Assembly (NCBI GenBank): GCA_946894095.1 | Contig: OX335659.1 | Span: 7,501 to 71,500 of the forward strand | Length of the DNA: 64,000 nucleotides | Direction: 5' to 3' | Source: Incurvaria masculella | Lineage: Eukaryota > Arthropoda > Insecta > Lepidoptera > Incurvariidae | Shown: positions 1 through 11,935 of the stretch, one piece after another | Position numbering within the stretch: the stretch's first letter is position 1 | Layout of the letters: each line of letters opens with the position of its first letter | The notes under the pieces: generated by a model | Databases searched by the model: none | What the model was told of the DNA's origin: nothing | What the model saw: only the letters and a program-made list of their open reading frames with translations | Position numbers and translations under genes: made by a program

Positions 1-1138
1 TAACCTAACCTAACCTAACCTAACCTAACCTAACCTAACCTAACCTAACCTAACCTAACCTAACCTAACCTAACCTAACCTAACCTAACCTAACCTAACC
101 TAACCTAACCTAACCTAACCTAACCTAACCTAACCTAACCTAACCTAACCTAACCTAACCTAACTAACCTAACCTAACCTAACCTAACCTAACCTAACCT
201 AACCTAACCTAACCTAACCTAACCTAACCTAACCTAACCTAACCTAACCTAACCTAACCTAACCTAACCTAACCTAACCTAACCTAACCTAACCTAACCT
301 AACCTAACCTAACCTAACCTAACCTAACCTAACCTAACTAACCTAACCTAACCTAACCTAACCTAACCTAACCTAACCTAACCTAACCTAACCTAACCTA
401 ACCTAACCTAACCTAACCTAACCTAACCTAACCTAACCTAACCTAACCTAACCTAACCTAACCTAACCTAACCTAACCTAACCTAACCTAACCTAACCTA
501 ACCTAACCTAACCTAACCTAACCTAACCTAACCTAACCTAACCTAACCTAACCTAACCTAACCTAACCTAACCTAACCTAACTAACCTAACCTAACCTAA
601 CCTAACCTAACCTAACCTAACCTAACCTAACCTAACCTAACCTAACCTAACCTAACCTAACCTAACCTAACCTAACCTAACCTAACCTAACCTAACCTAA
701 CCTAACCTAACCTAACCTAACCTAACCTAACCTAACCTAACCTAACCTAACCTAACCTAACCTAACCTAACCTAACCTAACCTAACCTAACCTAACCTAA
801 CCTAACCTAACCTAACCTAACCTAACCTAACCTAACCTAACCTAACCTAACCTAACCTAACCTAACCTAACCTAACCTAACCTAACCTAACCTAACCTAA
901 CCTAACCTAACCTAACCTAACCTAACCTAACCTAACCTAACCTAACCTAACCTAACCTAACCTAACCTAACCTAACCTAACCTAACCTAACCTAACCTAA
1001 CCTAACCTAACCTAACCTAACCTAACCTAACCTAACCTAACCTAACCTAACCTAACCTAACCTAACCTAACCTAACCTAACCTAACCTAACCTAACCTAA
1101 CCTAACCTAACCTAACCTAACCTAACCTAACCTAACCT
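1..1138. repeat. Terminal telomeric repeat (CCTAA)n
   Basis: An essentially perfect array of the pentamer CCTAA, the C-rich strand of the canonical insect telomere TTAGG. The C-rich strand runs 5' to 3' inward from base 1, the orientation expected at a left chromosome end. Three units have lost one C (TAAC at about 161, 335 and 579). From 583 to 1138 the array has no visible interruption. No retrotransposon is inserted in this tract. Confidence 0.97.
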
Positions 1139-2545
1139 ACTTAAACACCAAAAAACCCACTTAAACACCAAAAACCCACTTAAACACCAAAAACCCACTT
1201 AAACACCTAAAAACCCACTTAAACACCTAAAAACCCACTTAAACACCAAAAAACCCACTTAATCACCAAAAACCCACTTAAACACCTAAAAACCCACTTA
1301 AACACCTAAAAACCCACTTAAAACCCACTTAAACACCTAAAAACCCACTTAAACACAAAAAAACCCACTTAATCACCAAAAACCCACTTAAACACCTAAA
1401 AACCCACTTAAAACCCACTTAAACACCTCAAAACCCACTTAAACACCTAAAAACCCACTTAATCACCAAAAACCCACTTAAACACCTAAAAACCCACTTA
1501 AACACCTAAAAACCCACTTAAACACCTAAAAACCCACTTAAACACCAAAAAACCCACTTAAACACCTAAAAACCCACTTAAACACCAAAAACCCACTTAA
1601 ATACCTAAAAACCCACTTAAACACCTAAAAACCCACTAAAAACCCACTTAAACACCTAAAAACCTACTTAAACACCAAAAACCCACTTAAACACCTAAAA
1701 ACCCACTTAAAACCCACTTAAACACCTCAAAACCCACTTAAACACCTAAAAACCTACTTAAACACCAAAAACCCACTTAAACACCAAAAAACCCACTTAA
1801 ACACCAAAAAACCCACTTAAACACCTAAAAACCCACTTAAACACCAAAAACCCACTTAAATACCTAAAAACCCACTTAAACACCTAAAAACCCACTAAAA
1901 ACCCACTTAAACACCTAAAAACCCACTTAAACACCAAAAAACCCACTTAAACACCAAAAAACCCACTTAAACACCTAAAAACCCACTTAAACACCAAAAA
2001 CCCACTTAAATACCTAAAAACCCACTTAAACACCTAAAAACCCACTAAAAACCCACTTAAACACCTAAAAACCTACTTAAACACCAAAAACCCACTTAAA
2101 CACCTAAAAACCTACTTAAACACCAAAAACCCACTTAAACACCTAAAAACCCACTTAAAACCCACTTAAAACCCACTTAAACACCTCAAAAGCCACTTAA
2201 ACACCTAAAAACCTACTTAAACACCAAAAACCCACTCAAACACCAAAAAACCCACTTAAACACCAAAAAACCCACTTAAACACCTCAAAACCCACTTAAA
2301 CACCTAAAAACCCACTTAAACACGTAAAAACCCACTTAAACACCAAAAACCCACTTTAACACCAAAAACCCACTTAAACACCTAAAACCCCACTTAAACA
2401 CCTAAAAACCCACTTAAACACCAAAAAACCCACTTAAACACCTAAAAACCCACTTAAACACCAAAAAACCCACTTAAACACCAAAAAACCCACTTAAACA
2501 CCAAAAACCCACTTAAACACCTAAAAACCCACTTAAAACCCTTCT
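1139..2545. repeat. Subtelomeric satellite, 20-21 bp unit (CACTTAAACACCTAAAAACC)
   Basis: A tandem array of a 20-21 bp unit, CACTTAAACACC(T/A)AAAAACC. Variants are common: AAACACCAAAA against AAACACCTAAAA, AATCACC, and shortened units of the form AAAACCCACTT. It starts directly where the telomeric pentamer ends, with no unique sequence between. Some multi-unit blocks recur, such as the run containing ATACCTAAAA near 1610, 1860 and 2010, which suggests block duplication as well as single-unit slippage. Confidence 0.95.
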
Positions 2546-4085
2546 ATAAACTTCTATAATCTGACTTTTCCAAGTTTCCCAACTTATCTAATTTAACTTT
2601 TCAAAATTTCCGAACTTCTAGAATCTGACTTTTGCAACTTTTCCAACTTTTCCAACTTCTATAATCTTACTTTTCCAACTTTTCCAACTTCTAGAATCTG
2701 ACTTTTCCAACTTTTCCAACTTTTCCAACTTCTATAATCTGACAATTCCAATTTTTCAACTTTTCCAACTTCTAGAATCTTCCAACTTCTAGAATCTTAC
2801 TTTTCCAACTTTTCCAACTTCTAGAATCTGACTTTTCCAACTTTTCTAACTTTTCCAACTTCTATAATCTGACATTTCCAACTTTTCCAACTTTTATAAT
2901 CTGACTTTTCCAATTTTTCCAACTTTTCCAACTTCTATAATCTGACTTTTCCAACTTTTCCAACTTTTCCAACTTCTATAATCTGACAATTCCAATTTTT
3001 CAACTTTTCCAACTTCTAGAATCTTCCAACTTCTAGAATCTTACTTTTCCAACTTTTCCAACTTCTAGAATCTGACTTTTCCAACTTTTCTAACTTTTCC
3101 AACTTCTATAATCTGACATTTCCAACTTTTCCAACTTTTCCAACTTTTATAATCTGACTTTTCCAATTTTTCCAACTTTTCCAACTTCTATAATCTGACT
3201 TTTCCAACTTTTCCAACTTCTAGAATTCTACATTTCCAACTTTTCCAACTTTTCCAATTTCTAGAATCTGACTTTTCCAACTTTTCCAACTTTTCCAACT
3301 TTTCCAACTTCTATAATCGTACTTTTCCAACTTTTCCAACTTCTAGAATCTGACTTTTCCAACTTTTCTAACTTTTCCAACTACTAGAATCCTACATTTC
3401 CAACTTTTCCAAACTCTATAATCTGACTTTTCCAACTTTTCCAACTTCTATAATCTGACTTTTCCAACTTTTCCAACTTTTCCAACTTCTAGAATCCTAC
3501 ATTTCCAACTTTTCCAACTTTTCCAATTTCTAGAATCTGACTTTTCCAACTTTTCCAACTTCTAGAATCCTACATTTCCAACTTTTCCAACTTTTCCAAT
3601 TTCTAGAATCTGACTTTTCCAACTTTTCCAACTTCTAGAATCCTACATTTCCAACTTTTCCAACTTTTCCAATTTCTAGAATCTGACTTTTCCAACTTTT
3701 CCAACTTCTAGAATCCTACATTTACAACTTTTCCAACTTTTCCAATTTCTAGAATCTGACTTTTCCAACTTTTCCAACTTCTAGAATCCTACATTTACAA
3801 CTTTTCCAACTTTTCCAACTTCTAGGATCTGACTTTTCCAACTTTTCCAACTTCTAGGATCTGACTTTTCCAACTTTTCCAACTTCTATAATTTGACTTT
3901 TCCAACTTTTCCAACTTCTATTATCTGACTTTTCAAACTTTTCCAATTTCTAGAATCTAACTTTTTCAACTTTTCCAACTTCTAGGATCTGACTTTTTCA
4001 ACTTTTCCAACTTCTAGGATCTGACTTTTCCAACTTCTATAATCTGACTTTTCCAACTTTTCTAACTTCGATAATCTGACTTTTC
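2546..4085. repeat. AT-rich satellite of TTTTCCAAC and TCTAGAATCTGAC words
   Basis: An irregular array built from short words (TTTTCCAAC repeated one to four times) alternating with TTCTAGAATCTGAC or TTCTATAATCTGAC. Composite units are roughly 35-60 bp. Several multi-unit blocks are repeated nearly verbatim, for example around 2760-2900 and 3010-3150, and the set of blocks between 3480 and 3800. No coding potential. Confidence 0.93.
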
Positions 4086-5040
4086 CGAGTTTCTAACTTT
4101 CTAACTTTCTAACTTTTCTAACTTTCTAACTTTCTAAATTTTATAACTTTCTAACTTTCTAATTTTCTAACTTTCTAACTTTCTAACTTTCTTACTTTCT
4201 AATCTAACCTTATCTAACTTTTCTAACTTTCTAACTTTCTAACTTTCTAATCTAACCTAATCTAACATAATCTAATTTATCTAATCTAACTTTCTTACTT
4301 TCCAACTTTCCAACTTTCTAACTTTCTAACTTTCTAATCTAACCTAATCTAACATAATCTAACTCATCTAATCTAACTTTTCTAACTTTCTAACTTTCTA
4401 ATCTAACCTAATCTAACATAATCTAATTTATCTAATCTAACTTTCTTACTTTCTAACTTTCTAACTTTCCAACTTTCTAACTTTCTAACTTTCTAACTTT
4501 CTAATCTAACCTTATCTAACATAATCTAATTTATCTAATCTAACTTTCTTACTTTCTAACTTTCTAACTTTCCAACTTTCTAACTTTCTAATCTAACCTA
4601 ATCTAACATAATGTAACTTATCTAATCTAACTTTTCTAACTTTCTAACTTTCTAACTTTCTAACTTTCTAATCTAACCTAATCTAACCTAATCTAACTTA
4701 TCTAACTTTTCTAACTTTCTAACTTTCTAATCTAACCTAATCTAACATAATCTAATTTATCTAATCTAACTTTCTTACTTTCTAACTTTCTAACTTTCCA
4801 ACTTTCTAACTTTCTAACTTTCTAACTTTCTAATCTAACCTTATCTAACATAATCTAATTTATCTAATCTAACTTTCTTACTTTCTAACTTTCTAACTTT
4901 CCAACTTTCTAACTTTCTAACTTTCTAACTTTCTAATCTAACCTAATCTAACATAATGTAACTTATCTTATCTAACTTTTCTAACTTTCTAACTTTCTAA
5001 CTTTCTAATCTTACTTATATAATCAAACTTAATCTAACTT
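4086..5040. repeat. CTAACTTT satellite with CTAATCTAACC spacers
   Basis: An array of the octamer CTAACTTT, punctuated by spacers of the form CTAATCTAACCTAATCTAAC ending in ATAATCTAATTTATCTAATC. The compound unit of roughly 100-120 bp recurs with small changes from 4230 to 5000. The spacer words resemble decayed CCTAA telomeric units. This inference comes from word similarity only. Confidence 0.93.
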
Positions 5041-5330
5041 ATTCCTCCCCGACACATTCCCCCCGATCATTACCTGTTACTGTGTGTCATCCCTAGAGTG
5101 TTTTTTAGAAGTGCGGAGCCAGAAAGTCGTGCGGGAGGTCCCGAGTGCAGCGAGCAGTACGAGACCGTAGCCGCGTGGCGGTGGGAGGTCGCGAGCGAAG
5201 CGAGCGGGCGACCACCCCGCCGCGGCGAAGGTCGAGTGCGCTCGCTAAGCGAAGGGGCCGACCAGGCACGATTTTTTGGCGTAGCCATGCTCACCGACTT
5301 TATATAAAGTGACCTGACCTGCCCTTACTT
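5041..5330. other. GC-rich unique spacer between satellites
   Basis: A non-repetitive, GC-rich island set in AT-rich satellites. It contains AGCGAAGCGAGC-type words twice (near 5195 and 5245) and a perfect 14-bp palindrome ACTTTATATAAAGT near 5297. Short open frames cross it on both strands, but none resembles a known protein. It could be a fragment of a mobile element or a subtelomeric spacer. The function is unknown. Confidence 0.6.
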
Positions 5331-5370
5331 AATCTAACCTAACCTAACCTAACCTAACCTAACCTAACCG
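5331..5370. repeat. Short internal CCTAA tract
   Basis: About seven telomeric CCTAA units directly follow the GC-rich spacer and lead into the GACCAAAA array. Confidence 0.9.
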
Positions 5371-6560
5371 AAATATAAAAAAAGACCAAAATACAAAAAA
5401 TTACCAAAAACAACAAAAAACACCAAAAAACACCAAAAAGACCAAAATGACCAAAAAGACCAAAATGACCAAAAAGACCAAAATGACCAAAATCCGAAAC
5501 TAACCTAACCTAAACACCAAAAAAGACCAATAAACACCAAAAACCACCAAAAAGACCAAAATGACCAAAAAACCAAAAAAAGACCAAAAAGACCAAAAAA
5601 CCGAACCTAACCTAACCTAACCTAAACACCAAAAAGACCAAAATGACCAAAATGACCAAAAAATCAAAAAAAGACCAAAAAGACCAAAAAGACCAAAATG
5701 ACCAAAAAGACCAAAATGACCAAAAACCACCAAAAAGACCAAAAAGACCAAAATGACCAAAAAGACCAAAAACCACCAAAAAGACCAAAAACAACCAAAA
5801 TGACCAAAAAACCGAACCTAACCTAACCTAACCTAAACACCAAAAATGACCAAAATGACCAAAAACTACCAAAAAGACCAAAAAGACCAAAAACCACCAA
5901 AAAGACCAAAAACAACCAAAATTACCAAAAAGACCAAAATGACCAAAAAGACCAAAAAGACCAAAAAGACCAAAATGACCAAAAAACCGAACCTAAACAC
6001 CAAAAAAGACCAAAAAGACCAAAATAGACTAAAAAACCGAACCTTACCTAACCTAAACACCAAAAATAACCAAAAAAGACCAAAATGACCAAAAACCACC
6101 AAAAAGACCAAAAACAACCAAAATGACCAAAAACCACCAAAAAGACCAAAAACAACCAAAATGACCAAAAAGACCAAAATGACCAAAAACCACCAAAAAG
6201 ACCAAAAACAACCAAAATGACCAAAAAGACCAAAATGACCAAAAAGACCAAAAAGACCAAAATGACCAAAAAACCGAACCTAACCTAACCTAAACACCAA
6301 AAAACACCAAAAATACCAAAAAAGACCAAAATGACCAAAAAGACCAAAAAAGACCAAAAAAGACCAAAAAGACCAAAATGACCAAAAAACCGAACCTAAC
6401 CTAACCTAAATACCAAAAATGGCCAAAAAAGACCAAAATGACCAAAAACCACCAAAAAGACCAAAATGACCAAAATGACCAAAAAGACCAAAAACCACCA
6501 AAAAGACCAAAAACAACCAAAATGACCAAAAAACCGAACCTAACCTAAACACCAAAAATG
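5371..6560. repeat. GACCAAAA higher-order array punctuated by telomeric units
   Basis: A tandem array of GACCAAAA(A/T) words. It is divided into blocks of about 50-235 bp, each of which ends in AAAACCGAA and restarts with one to four CCTAA units followed by AAACACC. Block starts are visible near 5500, 5603, 5815, 5990, 6040, 6275, 6393 and 6536. The long open frames that cross it in both directions (FWSF/LVIL-type or TKKTK-type translations) are consequences of the short repeat word. Confidence 0.92.
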
Positions 6561-6645
6561 GCCAAAAAAGACCAAACAACTGCAAAAAATGACCAAACAA
6601 CCACAAAAGACAACCAAAAAGACGAAACAACTACAAAAAATGACC

Positions 6646-6646
<1 letters not shown>

Positions 6647-6690
<44 letters not shown>

Positions 6691-6691
6691 C
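6647..6691. repeat. (CAA)n microsatellite
   Basis: About fifteen uninterrupted CAA triplets at the edge of the GACCAAAA array. In one frame this reads as polyglutamine, but the reading frame is repeat on both sides and does not indicate a gene. Confidence 0.95.
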
Positions 6692-7105
6692 CAACAAACA
6701 AAGTAACAAAGACTAACAAAGTAACAAAGATTAACAAAGTAACAAAGACTAATAAAGTAACAAAGACTAACAAAGTAACAAAGACTAACAAAGTAACAAA
6801 GATTAACAAAGTAACAAAGACTAACAAAGTAACAAAGACTAACAAAGTAACAAAGACTAACAAAGTAACAAAGACTAACAAAGTAACAAAGACTAACAAA
6901 GTAACAAACACTAACAAAGTAACAAAGACTAACAAAGACTAACAAAGTAACAAAGACTAACAAAGTAACAAAGACTAACAAAGTAACAAAGACTAACAAA
7001 GACTAACAAAGTAACAAACACTAACAAAGTAACAAAGACTAACAAATTAACAAAGACTAACAAAGTAACAAAGACTAACAAAGTAACAAAGACTAACAAA
7101 GATAC
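6692..7105. repeat. 18-bp tandem repeat AACAAAGTAACAAAGACT
   Basis: Roughly 20 near-perfect copies of an 18-bp unit. Rare variants are GATT for GACT, and units that lose the middle GTAACAAA. Confidence 0.95.
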
Positions 7106-7375
7106 AATACTAACCAACTATGTCACTATACTAAGTAACAAAGATACTATACTAACGAAGATACTATACTACTGACCGACTATTAATACGGTATCGGTAT
7201 TTAGAAATACCAGCTACAAATACCAGCTACAAATACATTACAAATACCAGCTACAAATACATTACAAATACCAGCTACAAATACATTACAAATACCAGCT
7301 ACAAATACATTACAAATACATTACAAATACCAGCTACAAATACATTACAAATACCAGCATACCAGTGCATACCGA
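7106..7375. repeat. Degenerate repeats, then ATACCAGCTACAA / ATACATTACAA array
   Basis: 7106-7200 holds decayed copies of the preceding repeat (AAGATACTATACTAAC). From 7201, ATACCAGCTACAA and ATACATTACAA alternate about six times. The array fades into sequence rich in ATACCG and GGTATC words up to about 7400. Confidence 0.85.
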
Positions 7376-7562
7376 GTATCGATACTAGGTATCTATACCG
7401 GTCGTATCTTAGTATGGGAACACTTTGTACCGTAGGGAATTCGTTATCTTATGAAGGACTCTATCGGATATGGCGTATGTTACGATAACGGTTATTCCTC
7501 AGTAACGATAACCGTTATTCTATACCGATAGCGGTTATTCTCTATGAACATTCCTATGGGGA
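7376..7562. other. Non-repetitive junction sequence
   Basis: Unique-looking sequence with scattered GATAACGGTTATT words (three near 7484-7530). No gene or element was recognised. Confidence 0.5.
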
Positions 7563-8670
7563 TTCTTATTTCGAACCGGTTCGTATGAACCGACTTCGTC
7601 CTAGACGAAAACCGTCTATGGGGCGTCGACGCGGGCGACGGGGACGCTTCTCGGCATCATAGTGACTCGGACGTGGGACGAGGATTTAAACGGAAAAAAC
7701 ACATTTAACCGTTCAATCCGTACTCGGCGACCGCTAATCGCCGAGTGCATACGCACACTAGATGCGGTCGACGCGGAGGTCTCTATCGGTACTATCACCT
7801 TCGACCCGACACCCCCGCTAGTGGTCCATTTCGACGCGACGAACACGTTTCTGTTCAAAAGTCGAACTAATCGACCTCCAATCTCCGAGTCGACTATGGA
7901 CGAAAGATACCTTCCGGCGGTCAGTCTCTAACTGCATCGGCACCTCGAGTGACTTTCGTACTAATTTCATACTTTATCACGCTAAACGCGTATTTTCTGT
8001 CGAAAGTCGATCTAGTCGACCTTCTACGTCGAAGTCGACTACGGGGCGGCGGCACGGTCCGGAGGGACCTATCCATCTGCATAGTCGACGTCGACCTAGT
8101 GTCGACCTTTAAGGTCGACACTCTCGCTAAGTCGACTCGTCGACCTTCCGCGTCGAAGTCGACTATGGGGCGACGGTCGGCGTCGACGAGAAGAGCCCGT
8201 AGCAAAAAAGAACGTTCAGATCGGACGTCCGGGAGCCGAGTTACCGGGCGATAGGTAATGTAGGTACTCTGAACGACCCCCCACCTAGTGACGGCCCCTT
8301 GCCGATGTCCGATCTCGCTCAAACTCGGCGTGCCGGTGGAGACCGACCATATAGACACTCCCACGGAAGGATATTCTCCTGCAGCCCCGCGTCTACCGGC
8401 CAGAGGCGACTCCGCCCCCGGGGGTGGGACGGGGGTGGGACCCGGATCGAAAGAAAGATCTCGTCCTAGATACCTTCGATCCGAAGTATCGTCGCATTCG
8501 GGCGGTCGGTTGGTGAGTTACAGGTCGGCAAACACGAAGTGAATGAAAGTTTTAAGCCAGGTTATCTCGGCTCCCCGTGGACGTGGAACGTCGAATGAGG
8601 TACCCAAAATTCGAGCTCGGCGAGATCTAACTAGTGGTGAAAACCGTATCGAAATCGGTCCATCCGTTGC
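7563..8670. repeat. CpG-rich subtelomeric segment, copy 1
   Basis: The first of two homologous segments. 7576-7900 matches 9308-9632 almost base for base, with an offset of 1732. Homology resumes at about 8315-8670, opposite 9903-10263, after copy 2 lost roughly 145 bp in between. The sequence is CpG-rich, and GTCGAC and AGTCGACTA words are strongly over-represented at 7980-8180. Open frames of 80-150 codons exist on both strands but they overlap, resemble no protein family I know, and reflect the lack of A/T-rich stops. Confidence 0.85.
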
Positions 8671-9295
8671 AAAGTTACACTTCCAAACTCGGTTCCCATA
8701 CGAGATCGGGGTTGGGTACGGTAAGATTGTAAACATTTTTTTCACTTTTGTCAAAAACTTGAAAAATCGTGCTAAAATCGCCATCTTTAGAGCTAGGACC
8801 GGCTATTTCTCGATTTCGACAGGAAATCGCGCGTAGAATCCGAAAAAAGTATTTCCAACCCCCTCGAACCACCCCTTCGGGGGGGTTGGGGGTTGTGGAC
8901 CCCCCTAAAAGTGGAATTTCGACAAAGTAGTTACCGATTCGGATAGATCTCGGGATCCTCTATCCGAATCGAAACGATCCCCCTAACCGCCCCCTACCCT
9001 TCTAAAATTTTTTTTTATACCGTCTCTCCCTGACGATCTACCGCTCGAGACGTCGTATCGTCTCGTAGCTCTCGAAATGTAAGTCTAGTTTAAAAAAATC
9101 TCCACACCGCTAGGACGTTCCGTTCCGGAGATATAGGGGGGCAACCGTCGATCCTGGCATGGTTTTTGTGACCTTTGAACGCCTATATCTCCCGAAGTAG
9201 CCGTACGATCGCGACCGTTCTCGCTCAGGAATCCTTAGAATTTATAGTTCTATGGCACCGTGTCGTTTTCTCGAATCGACATTTTGTATGGGGAG
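8671..9295. other. Unique subtelomeric spacer
   Basis: The sequence between the two duplicated segments has no repeat structure. A motif near 9175-9235 (CTTTGAACG, then TATATCTCCCGAA, then CGATCG, then CAGGAATC) recurs in diverged form near 10640-10700. The duplication may therefore originally have been longer than the alignable part. Confidence 0.5.
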
Positions 9296-10265
9296 ACGGT
9301 TTTCGGACTGGTTCGTATGAACCGACTTCGTCCTAGACGAAAACCGTCTATGGGGCGTCGACGCGGGCGACGGGGACGCTTCTCGGCATCATAGTGACTC
9401 GGACGTGGGACGAGGATTTAAACGGAAAAAACACATTTAACCGTTCAATCGGTACTCGGCGACCGCTAATCTCCGAGTGCATACGCACGCTAGATGCGGT
9501 CGACGCGGAGGTCTCTATCGGTACTATCACCTTTGACCCGACACCCCCGCTAGTGGTCCATTTCGACGCGACAAACACGTTTCTGTTCAAAAGTCGACCT
9601 AATCGACCTCCAATCTCCGAGTCGACTATCGAAGAAAGATACTTTGCATAGATCAGAGTCTAACTGCATCGGCACCTCGAGCGACTTTCATACTAATTTC
9701 ACTCTAAATCTACTGAAATAGATGGTTTCTGTCGAAAGTCGACCTAGTTGACCTCGCACGTCGAAGTCGACTATGGAAAGCGGGTCGGCGTCGTCGAGAC
9801 GAACCCACAGCCGAAGGAATCGTTCCGATCCGACGTCCGGGAGCCGAGTTATCCACGATATACCTATCGAGGGACCCACCCCCACCTAGCGAGGACTTCC
9901 GATTTCGCTCAAACTCGGCGTGCGGGTCGAGACCGACTAGATAGACACTTCCACGGAAGGAAATATTCCCGCATTCACGCGTCTACCGGCCAGAGGCGAC
10001 TCCGCCCCCGGGGGCGGGACGGGGGTGGGACTCGGATCGAAAGAGAGGTCTCGACCTGGACACCTTCGATCCCGAGTATAGTCGCATTCTGACGGTCGCT
10101 TACCGAGTTACAGCTCGGCAAACACGAAGTGAATGAAAGTTTTAAGCCAGGATTTCTCGGCTCGCCGTGGACGCGTAACGTCATATGAGGTATCCAAAAT
10201 TCGAGCTCGACGAGATCTAGCGAATGCCGAAAACTACATCGAAATCGGTCCATCCGTTGCGAAGT
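9296..10265. repeat. CpG-rich subtelomeric segment, copy 2
   Basis: Homologous to 7563-8670. The first 325 bp are nearly identical. The middle differs by indels and the last 360 bp by scattered substitutions. It keeps the same word bias (GTCGA, TCGACC). No coding function is supported. Confidence 0.85.
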
Positions 10266-11580
10266 AGTCTCCGATATTCGATCTCCATACGAAGACCCCT
10301 CCTCGGGGGGGCTATTCCGGTACGAGGCGGTATTCTGTAAGCGTTCTCGGAATATGTCTAATTCGGTCGCCCGAAAGTCGAATTTCGACGAGTTCCATAC
10401 GGATTCGGATAGAGAATCACCGCGGCCGTCGGACCCCAGAACTACCCCTCCCACTACCCCCCACCCCCGCCACCCGCATTCTATGTACGCGCGCTCCCGG
10501 ACGACCGACCTTGCTTCTGACGAAAAAATCTCATTCGGCCCGAAATCTAGTGCAACATTGCAAAAGGCACCGTCCGCCTCCGACGCGCCGTTCCCGAGCT
10601 AGGGGGCGTCGACCCCCCTCCACCTAGGTACTCTAACGAACTTTGAATGGTTATATCTCCTAAACTACTCGTCCGATCGACTTCATTCTTTCGCAGGAAT
10701 TTTTCTAATTTTATCCTCTATTAGCCCACTCAAAATTGAAAGAGGTCAGACACTGCCACACACGAGAAAATTCAGTACTTAATTCTTTTTTTTTTTTTTT
10801 TAAGTCCCAGAAAAGAATATTGATCTCTACTTTCCGTTTTTCATACTTTCGCACTTGGCGAATGTCAAAAATTCAAGGTCACCCTACTGAGAAAATTCGC
10901 CAAACTTTGCGGGAACGTCCCACCCGATGCCGGGATCGTTTTCCCGAAAGACTACTTTTTCTCGAATATTTAACCCGCTATGGGCGAATTTCGAAAAATC
11001 CCCCATACAAGGAAAATTTTTAAGGAACCTCCGATTTTGAAAATTTTTTGTCCGCATTGTAAGGTATCTCGAGAAGCATCTTTTGAGCGGAATCGAACCC
11101 GTGACACGACATAGCTTTTTTTCGAGAAAAACACATTTTTTCTTCAAAAAACGCTCAAAAAAAATTCTCGTATTTTTTTTCGGCGGTCATTTTCGAAACT
11201 CTATCCGTACGCAAAAGTCGTTTTTTGACTTTTTTTCGACCATTTCCAACAAAAGTGACCTCTAATGACCTTCGAAGGTCAAAAGCTAGAAATTACCTTA
11301 TTTATTTTTCAGACACTACGATCTGGCATTCAAACTTCATATCCAACTTTGACTTCATTTTCGACACTCTGTATGGAGCCATGTATGGGAAAAAAATCAA
11401 TCGTAACCGATCGCGATGAAAACTAATTTTTCGTATTTCGCATTCATTTTAAATCATATCTAAGTCGAATGTTGTTATGAGAATGTTTACACAGAAAGAG
11501 ATATAAAATGATAAAGATTAAAATGATTTTAAAGAAACAACTAAAGATAAAAATGATAAACAAGATAATCATAAAAATAG
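10266..11580. other. Unique subtelomeric sequence up to interstitial telomere
   Basis: GC-rich to about 10640, then AT-rich with homopolymers (a T run near 10784-10801) and TTTTTCGAAAA-like words. No coding region or mobile-element domain was recognised. The last 130 bp are very A-rich and abut CCTAA repeats at 11581. This resembles the tail of an element inserted into telomeric DNA, but no element proteins are present. Confidence 0.45.
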
Positions 11581-11897
11581 CTAACCTAACCTAACCTAAC
11601 CTAACCTAACCTAACCTAACCTAACCTAACCTAACCTAACCTAACCTAACCTAACCTAACCTAACCTAACCTAACCTAACCTAACCTAACCTAACCTAAC
11701 CTAACCTAACCTAACCTAACCTAACCTAACCTAACCTAACCTAACCTAACCTAACCTAACCTAACCTAACCTAACCTAACCTAACCTAACCTAACCTAAC
11801 CTAACCCAACCCAACCCAACCCAACCCAACCCAATCCAACCCAACCCAACCCAACCCAACCCAACCTAACCCAACCTAACCTAACCTAACCTAACCT
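11581..11897. repeat. Interstitial telomeric repeat with CCCAA variants
   Basis: About 63 CCTAA units in the same orientation as the terminal array. A block of CCCAA variants lies at about 11805-11870, mixed with single CCTAA and TCCAA units. Unlike the tract at 1-1138, it carries substitutions, as expected for DNA no longer renewed by telomerase. Confidence 0.95.
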
Positions 11898-11935
11898 CAA
11901 GCAACACTTGCGCGCTCGTAACACTGCCTCCTCCT

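Noticed and set aside
5070..5307. Opposed frames of about 70 codons in the GC-rich spacer
   Set aside because: They overlap each other, resemble nothing known, and are explained by high GC and few stop codons.
5612..7117. Many open frames of 60-130 codons on both strands (FWSF-rich, TKKTK-rich, polyglutamine plus TNKVTK)
   Set aside because: They are direct translations of short tandem repeats (GACCAAAA, CAA, AACAAAGTAACAAAGACT), are open in several frames at once and have no gene-like features.
7616..10602. A dozen frames of 65-159 codons in the CpG-rich subtelomeric segments
   Set aside because: Both strands are equally open, the frames are not preserved between the two duplicate copies, and no domain was recognised.
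11080..11110. A tRNA B-box-like GGGTTCGATTCC on the minus strand
   Set aside because: No A box, acceptor stem or anticodon arm could be placed around it, and no SINE body follows. Treated as chance or a tiny remnant.
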